A stretch of 64,000 nucleotides of DNA from Alistipes indistinctus YIT 12060 (GTDB taxonomy: Bacteria > Bacteroidota > Bacteroidia > Bacteroidales > Rikenellaceae): positions 248,001 to 312,000 of the forward strand of contig NZ_CP102250.1 in the NCBI RefSeq assembly GCF_025144995.1, given 5' to 3'. Numbering within the stretch: the first letter of the stretch is position 1; each line of letters starts with the position of its first letter. The position numbers and the translations under genes were made by a program. The notes under the pieces are model-generated. The model had not been told where the DNA came from. It did not search any database and worked only from the letters and a program-made list of their open reading frames with translations. This document shows positions 62,801 to 64,000 of this stretch, in pieces.

Positions 62801-64000
62801 TTAAATCTCTGTCACGTCGATTGTGCTCAGGGTTTTTGAAACGTAAATGCGGAAGCTACGGGAGTTGCCTTTCATGTCGGAAACCGTGAAATCTCCCGAG
62901 AAATCGCCGGACGGGGTAATGTTGACCGGACATTTGACTCCTAACGGGGCAGTATTGGCGGCCGTTGTCTTGCTGCCGCCGGAGACGATTTTCGAGCCGT
63001 CGATCGTCACCTCGCCCGAACCGGATACGGACCGGTAGGAAACCGTGAAGCGACCTGAATAGCCGGACTCGTTTATCGTAAAGGCAACGGTGGCTACCAT
63101 GCCCACTTTGCTTGTCATGGTGAGCACGGAAACAGGATTGGCATCCCGGTAGGTCGTACTGGCGTCATTCGTAACGCAGTTCCCGTAAGCGTCCGTCAGC
63201 GTAAACAGAATCTCCACCTCGCCCGCATCGTCCTGAATATACCGGCAGGCGAGTTCCGTGTCGGAATAAACGCGCCGTTTTTCATTGGCAGATATGGGCA
63301 TACCGTCGAGAGTGATAAAGCCCGTTCCTTTGTTGAGCGCGTAGGAGAACCAGAGCGGAGCTTCGGGATCGTTCGTGCAGACCGGCATCAGGGTGATTGT
63401 CGCGGGTTTCGAGAGGTCGTAAGCAGCATCCGGCCCCTGAGTGAGCATCAGCGTGGTCATCGAGACGCGCATATCGTCGTTGTTCACGCCGAGGATATTC
63501 ACGTTGACCGTATAATGTCTGTTACGACGGAGATTGAAGTCGGTGGTCGTGTTGTCGCCCAAAAACACGAAGTAGCTGATGTTCATCCCGCAGAATGTGG
63601 CGTAGATATGGATGTAAGTAGCTCCGGCGGGAGCGTTGGCCACATTCCTGTACTGCTGATCGGTGATCGCAGGATTCTCCCCGCACAGATTTTCGGGAAT
63701 ATAGTATGTGCGTTGAATCCGGTTGTCCGTCACGCCGACAGTCGAATACGGCGAGATCATTTCGTCGGCGGGCGGGCGGTTGTCGCCGAACATGGCGATG
63801 CTTCCCGCCACATTGCGTAAGGAAACCGTATGAACCGTAAGATTCTCCGGACAGGACGGATCGACCGTTACGGTCAGATCGACCCGTGCGACGGTTCGCC
63901 TGAGCAGGATCGGAATTTCGGCATCGCCCCCGATCGTGACGGTCTGCCGTGCGGACATGGGGATGAGCCCGCCGTCGATCGGATCGTCCCCGGAGCCGAG
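62801..64000 (-). CDS. DUF4906-family fimbrial/surface protein (first copy, 5' end outside window)
   Basis: Open frame of 399 codons reaching the window edge; the 5' part is missing. Paralogue of the next gene: MSARQTVTIGG with RRTVARVDLTVT aligns with MSARQEVRITG and VRCVARLELSLN, and NIRRNTTYSLQVNILG-type blocks are shared (RRNRHYTVNVNILG). The middle has FTLTDAYGNC and GYSGRFTVSYRSVSGSG, an Ig-like domain. It ends with STIDVTEI and TAA. The tandem arrangement suggests duplication of a fimbrial adhesin or stalk gene. Confidence 0.85.
   Translation of the reverse strand, partial: LGSGDDPIDGGLIPMSARQTVTIGGDAEIPILLRRTVARVDLTVTVDPSCPENLTVHTVSLRNVAGSIAMFGDNRPPADEMISPYSTVGVTDNRIQRTYYIPENLCGENPAITDQQYRNVANAPAGATYIHIYATFCGMNISYFVFLGDNTTTDFNLRRNRHYTVNVNILGVNNDDMRVSMTTLMLTQGPDAAYDLSKPATITLMPVCTNDPEAPLWFSYALNKGTGFITLDGMPISANEKRRVYSDTELACRYIQDDAGEVEILFTLTDAYGNCVTNDASTTYRDANPVSVLTMTSKVGMVATVAFTINESGYSGRFTVSYRSVSGSGEVTIDGSKIVSGGSKTTAANTAPLGVKCPVNITPSGDFSGDFTVSDMKGNSRSFRIYVSKTLSTIDVTEI

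Overview
The window reads as chromosome of an anaerobic gut Bacteroidota, most likely Bacteroidales close to Alistipes/Rikenellaceae. This is inferred from gene content and promoter style, not from a 16S gene. Several promoters fit the Bacteroidota pattern (TTG, 19-20 bp, TAnnTTTG) upstream of tRNA-Asp, tRNA-Pro, gyrB, tamB, the cytochrome bd operon and a UroD-family gene. Typical family markers are a FeoA-FeoB fusion, TamL/TamB, DUF4492 next to cydAB, TonB-dependent receptors, FimB/Mfa2 fimbriae and a LytS/LytTR pair.

Positions 1-47,600 are mostly core chromosome. It opens with a glutamate acid-resistance cluster (end of gadB, gadC, glsA), then two EamA transporters, a LytS/LytTR two-component pair and a divergent HxlR / DJ-1 pair. 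Next come a UroD-family gene, an iron block (TSCPD protein, FeoB-associated protein, FeoAB, a divergent TonB receptor), a four-PAS hybrid kinase with an AraC regulator, tRNA-Asp, rsmD-DUF3822, a RecD-like helicase, mutS, gyrB-udk, an FtsE-like ATPase, an acyltransferase and tmRNA. The block ends with small outer-membrane barrels, a Gph-like phosphatase, tamB-tamL, the cytochrome bd operon, a HAD-lipoprotein pair and two tRNA-Pro genes. Three decayed fragments sit in this block: an S41 peptidase tail, a copy of the TonB receptor 3' end, and a C10 peptidase tail beside tmRNA.

Positions 47,617-57,544, just after the tRNA-Pro pair, look like an integrated accessory element. Every gene is on the minus strand and most are unknown small proteins. 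At its centre is a PRTRC cassette (E, C, an F-position protein, B, ThiF). PRTRC is a predicted ubiquitin-like conjugation system: C resembles a ubiquitin-like protein ending in Gly, B an E2-like protein with a conserved Cys, and ThiF an E1. A 57-residue ORF too short for usual gene calling fits between C and the F-position gene. A highly structured ~105-nt inverted-repeat element lies upstream.

Positions 57,556-64,000 hold a fimbrial operon on the minus strand: two tandem DUF4906 proteins (the first cut by the window edge), DUF3575, an OmpA-like DUF3868 lipoprotein and a FimB/Mfa2 lipoprotein. A radical SAM gene follows 11 bp later.

The most surprising signal is four in-frame TGA codons in three neighbouring genes: two in the radical SAM gene, one in the next gene, one in DUF3575. 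The frame is intact on both sides of each. In the radical SAM and DUF3575 genes they fall where, from memory of the families, tryptophan is expected. TGA is nevertheless a real stop in nearby ATGA gene overlaps, so this is either a cluster of recent TGG-to-TGA mutations or local UGA readthrough.
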